Program-made: the position numbers and the translations under genes
Shown here: positions 15,810 through 18,086 of the stretch, piece after piece
How the letters are laid out: every line of letters starts with the position of its first letter
Numbering within the stretch: position 1 is the first letter of the stretch
Notes under the pieces: model-generated
Seen by the model: the letters and a program-made list of their open reading frames with translations, nothing else
Told to the model about the DNA's origin: nothing
The model's database searches: none
Source of the DNA: AL-N1 sp039178835
GTDB taxonomy: Bacteria; Chloroflexota; Chloroflexia; Chloroflexales; Roseiflexaceae
Direction of reading: 5' to 3'
NCBI GenBank assembly: GCA_039178835.1
Contig: JBCDFA010000131.1
Coordinates: 1-18,086, forward strand
DNA length: 18,086 bases

Positions 15810-17412
15810 GGAGCCCCTCCTCAAGAGTAACAAGTTTGCCTGGATTCATCATCTGGTGTGGATCAAAGGTCGTGAACATCGCATTGAGTGCCTGTAGACC
15901 CTGAGCCCCTTTTTCGGCGCGAAGATATGGCATGTGGTCTAGTCCTATCCCGTGTTGATGGCTAATGGTGCCTCCCTGAGCAACAATAGCTTTGCTAGCG
16001 GCAGTTTTCATCGCTATCCAGCGCTGGTAGGTATCCTCTGGCGTTGCGCCAAGACGGAAGATGTAGGTGGTGTAGACGCTCGCGCCTATGCAGTAGATAT
16101 GCGAAAGATGGGTAAACACATGTGTTTTTTCATCGAAGGCAGTGCAAGCTTCGTGAATCGCCTGCTCGATACTGTTGACCATAGGCTGTACGTTTGTCCA
16201 GGTTGTAGCTGTCTCCAGTGTGTCAACCGCGTAGCCAGCCTCCCACAATGAGTTCCGCATATATGCACCACGAAAGCGATTTTTGCGCCAGGCTCTGCCG
16301 AGCAGATCAGTTGGCAACACACCACCATGCTGACGTGCGATATCCAATAACTGTTGACGGTATTGCTGACATGTACGCTTGGTTCCGGTCAGGCCATAGA
16401 TAAGCATACACTTTTCATCACCGGCACGACGCAAGGCCAGATATTGCTCCAATAACGCTGTTCCACGTTGGCCCGACGATATGAGATTGGTTTCTGTCTC
16501 AGTAGGATTGCTCAAGCGTAACATTGAGACCGGAATATCGGCCTGAGCGATTGTTCGGAGCGCCTGAGTGGCTGAGACAAAGTCAGGAAAGAAGAGCCCC
16601 TCGAAGGTTTCGTATGTGGGCACTGGCGTGATTTGAACGGTTGCCTCCGTGATAATACCCATCCGACCTTCGGAGCCAAGCACCAACTGCCGTAGGTCGG
16701 GCCCAGCAGCACTTGCGGGGAAGACCGGCAACTCCAGTGTTCCGATAGGCGTCTCAACCTGTCCACCGGCGAACAGTTGATCGATACGGCCATAGTGTCG
16801 TGACTGCTGTCCACTTGATCGCGCAGCGACCCAACCACCAAGTGTGGAAAACTCAAATGATTGTGGGAAATGCCCCAACGTAAATCCATGAGCGCGTAAT
16901 TTCGCTTCAATATCAGGTCCGAGGATGCCAGCCTGAAAGGTGGCCAAATGGTTTTGCTTGTCAATGGTCAGCAGTTCGCTCATACGACTCATGTCGACTG
17001 ATAAGACTGGGGCCTGAGCAGTGAGTGGTGTCAAGTGGCCAACCACACTTGTGCCACCACCATAGGGAATGATGTGAATTTGTGCTTCTCTACCAAATTG
17101 CAAAAGTGTTTTGACATCATCGACACAGGTGGGGTATGCGACGCCATCAACCATAGCATCATAGCGCCCACTTCGCATAGTGATCCAGTTCGGTAGACTT
17201 TGGCCGGTCGAGTGCAGGAGCCGTTCCAGAGGATCGGTCGAGATAAGTGGATGGTCTGGTAGGCGTGACTCGGGGACGGAGCGAACCACGTCTTCAAGTG
17301 GTGCATCCGGTACAATATGGCCGGGACCAATCTGTTTTTCCAAAAATGCCAATGCTGTTGTCTTTACAGGGAGGTCTACATTGGTGTACCCCCATCCATT
17401 CCACCGTTTCAT
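15796..17412 (-). CDS. FAD-binding oxidase of the alkylglycerone-phosphate synthase (alkyl-DHAP synthase) family
   Basis: The 538-residue flavoprotein belongs to the VAO/PCMH group. Its closest look is to alkyl-DHAP synthase, which swaps the acyl group of acyl-DHAP for a fatty alcohol to make ether lipids. Family features are MKRWNGWGY at the start, IPYGGGTSVVGHLTP (FAD pyrophosphate loop, about 115-129), GHFPQSFEFSTLGGWVAARS, LRQLVLGSEGRMGIITEATV and the C-terminal GIGLDHMPYLRAEKG...MMNPGKL. However, where alkyl-DHAP synthases have an HHH active-site run this protein has HQH (about 485-487), and the YFYF segment reads YTTYIF (about 447-452). It may therefore be a related oxidase with another hydroxyacid or glycerophosphate substrate. 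ATG overlaps the regulator stop as ATGA; the 3' end overlaps glpD by 14 bp. Confidence 0.82.
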   Translation of the reverse strand: MKRWNGWGYTNVDLPVKTTALAFLEKQIGPGHIVPDAPLEDVVRSVPESRLPDHPLISTDPLERLLHSTGQSLPNWITMRSGRYDAMVDGVAYPTCVDDVKTLLQFGREAQIHIIPYGGGTSVVGHLTPLTAQAPVLSVDMSRMSELLTIDKQNHLATFQAGILGPDIEAKLRAHGFTLGHFPQSFEFSTLGGWVAARSSGQQSRHYGRIDQLFAGGQVETPIGTLELPVFPASAAGPDLRQLVLGSEGRMGIITEATVQITPVPTYETFEGLFFPDFVSATQALRTIAQADIPVSMLRLSNPTETETNLISSGQRGTALLEQYLALRRAGDEKCMLIYGLTGTKRTCQQYRQQLLDIARQHGGVLPTDLLGRAWRKNRFRGAYMRNSLWEAGYAVDTLETATTWTNVQPMVNSIEQAIHEACTAFDEKTHVFTHLSHIYCIGASVYTTYIFRLGATPEDTYQRWIAMKTAASKAIVAQGGTISHQHGIGLDHMPYLRAEKGAQGLQALNAMFTTFDPHQMMNPGKLVTLEEGLHGTE

Positions 17413-18086
17413 AGCGTGTCGTTTCCTTCCAGCGAGAGTTGATCGAGCGTAGTTGTGGCTGCCTGCCAGTGTTGAATGGTGCGTTCCATTACTTCTTTGG
17501 TTAGCGTGTAGGCGTATTCGCTATCCTGTGTATCGGCGGCTTCGATCAGATGGCGATAGTAGTAGTGTGACGTATGACGAGCCTGTTCAGGGGAAAAATA
17601 AATAACAGCCATACGTTCATAAAAACTGGTAAAGCCGTTAAGAATAAGCGGAAAAAGGACATTCTCCGATACGACTGTCAAGAGATGTTGGAGTTGCCAA
17701 TCAAATCGGGCATACGCCAATGGCGTGGCATCGATGGCAGGCATCTGGCCAAGTTTGTCGCGAATCTGGGCAGCATTGTGGGTGATAGCATCACGGGTGT
17801 AGGTGGGCGCGAGGATCAGGCGAAACTGCAACAGGTTGGTGATAAACGCTGGTTTGATCGTCTGTTGGTGGTGCACGATACGACTAAGGACATTTAAACC
17901 GCCCTCACGCCAGAAATCACGCACAACGGTTGGCTTGCCGTGCTGTACCAGGAGCCAGCCTTCCTGCTCAAGATGCCGCATGGCTTCACGCAGTGTTGGT
18001 CTGGTAATACCAAGTTGTGATGCTAGTTCACGCTCAGGAGGCAGCCGCTCTCCGATAGCAAAAATGCCGTCCAGAATACGCTGAAC
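17409..18086 (-). CDS. fadR: FadR-type GntR-family transcriptional regulator, N-terminus cut by window edge
   Basis: The frame is open from the right edge to a TGA at 17409 (225 residues). A winged helix comes first, with LPPERELASQLGITRPTLRE as recognition region and the wing GWLLVQHGKPTVV, then an all-helical ligand domain. The run QHGKPT followed by FW and GLNVLS closely parallels what I remember of Escherichia coli FadR (QHGKPT, NFW, GLNIL), as does the C-terminal block FPLILNGFTSFYERMAVIYF. FadR binds long-chain acyl-CoA and then leaves DNA, so this protein probably senses fatty acid supply. About 10-15 residues are missing at the start. Its stop overlaps the flavoprotein start (ATGA), making it first in an operon with that gene and glpD. 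Ligand and operator are inferred. Confidence 0.85.
   Translation of the reverse strand, partial: VQRILDGIFAIGERLPPERELASQLGITRPTLREAMRHLEQEGWLLVQHGKPTVVRDFWREGGLNVLSRIVHHQQTIKPAFITNLLQFRLILAPTYTRDAITHNAAQIRDKLGQMPAIDATPLAYARFDWQLQHLLTVVSENVLFPLILNGFTSFYERMAVIYFSPEQARHTSHYYYRHLIEAADTQDSEYAYTLTKEVMERTIQHWQAATTTLDQLSLEGNDTL

Overview
The window reads as a bacterial chromosome segment of middling GC content with ordinary housekeeping and envelope genes. A bacterium of the Chloroflexota (Chloroflexus/Roseiflexus/Herpetosiphon type) fits best. The reasons are a carotenoid desaturase of the CrtI/CrtD type, LCP-type wall-polymer enzymes, an S-box riboswitch over O-acetylhomoserine methionine genes, and GatA-type amidotransferase usage. 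This placement rests on remembered gene content and not on a search, so treat it as likely but unproven. I see no phage, insertion sequence, CRISPR array, tRNA or rRNA.

Layout, left to right. (1) 1-918, plus strand: C-terminal part of a carotenoid desaturase. (2) 919-1520: about 600 bases without a convincing gene but rich in hairpins and with a structured-RNA look, possibly a decayed group II intron 5' part. (3) 1521-4273, minus strand: a methionine operon, metY then metX, driven by a TTGACA-N17-TATCAT promoter and a textbook SAM-I riboswitch followed by two successive terminator hairpins. (4) 4291-8004, plus strand: an LCP (LytR-CpsA-Psr) protein, a cytoplasmic GH13 alpha-glucan hydrolase and a small carboxylesterase, closely spaced behind an extended -10 promoter. 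(5) 8005-8660: an AT-rich gap with a perfect 11-bp inverted repeat. (6) 8661-9962: a secreted alpha/beta hydrolase, ending at a strong hairpin shared with the convergent gene. (7) 10027-11508, minus: gatA. (8) 11556-13923, minus: a polyprenyl-phosphate sugar transferase and, upstream of it, a GT2 glycosyltransferase, overlapping by 47 bp; these are surface-polysaccharide genes. (9) 14055-18086, minus: a tightly overlapped three-gene unit, FadR-type regulator, alkyl-DHAP-synthase-like flavoprotein and GlpD glycerol-3-phosphate dehydrogenase; the regulator runs off the right edge.

The most interesting unit is the last. A regulator of the acyl-CoA-sensing FadR type is translationally coupled to a flavoprotein of the alkylglycerone-phosphate synthase family and to a GlpD with an unusual C-terminal membrane anchor. 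GlpD makes DHAP, the backbone from which acyl-DHAP and ether lipids are built, so the arrangement suggests fatty-acid-responsive control of glycerophosphate or ether-lipid metabolism. However, the flavoprotein differs from true alkyl-DHAP synthases at two places where catalytic residues are expected, so its reaction is open.
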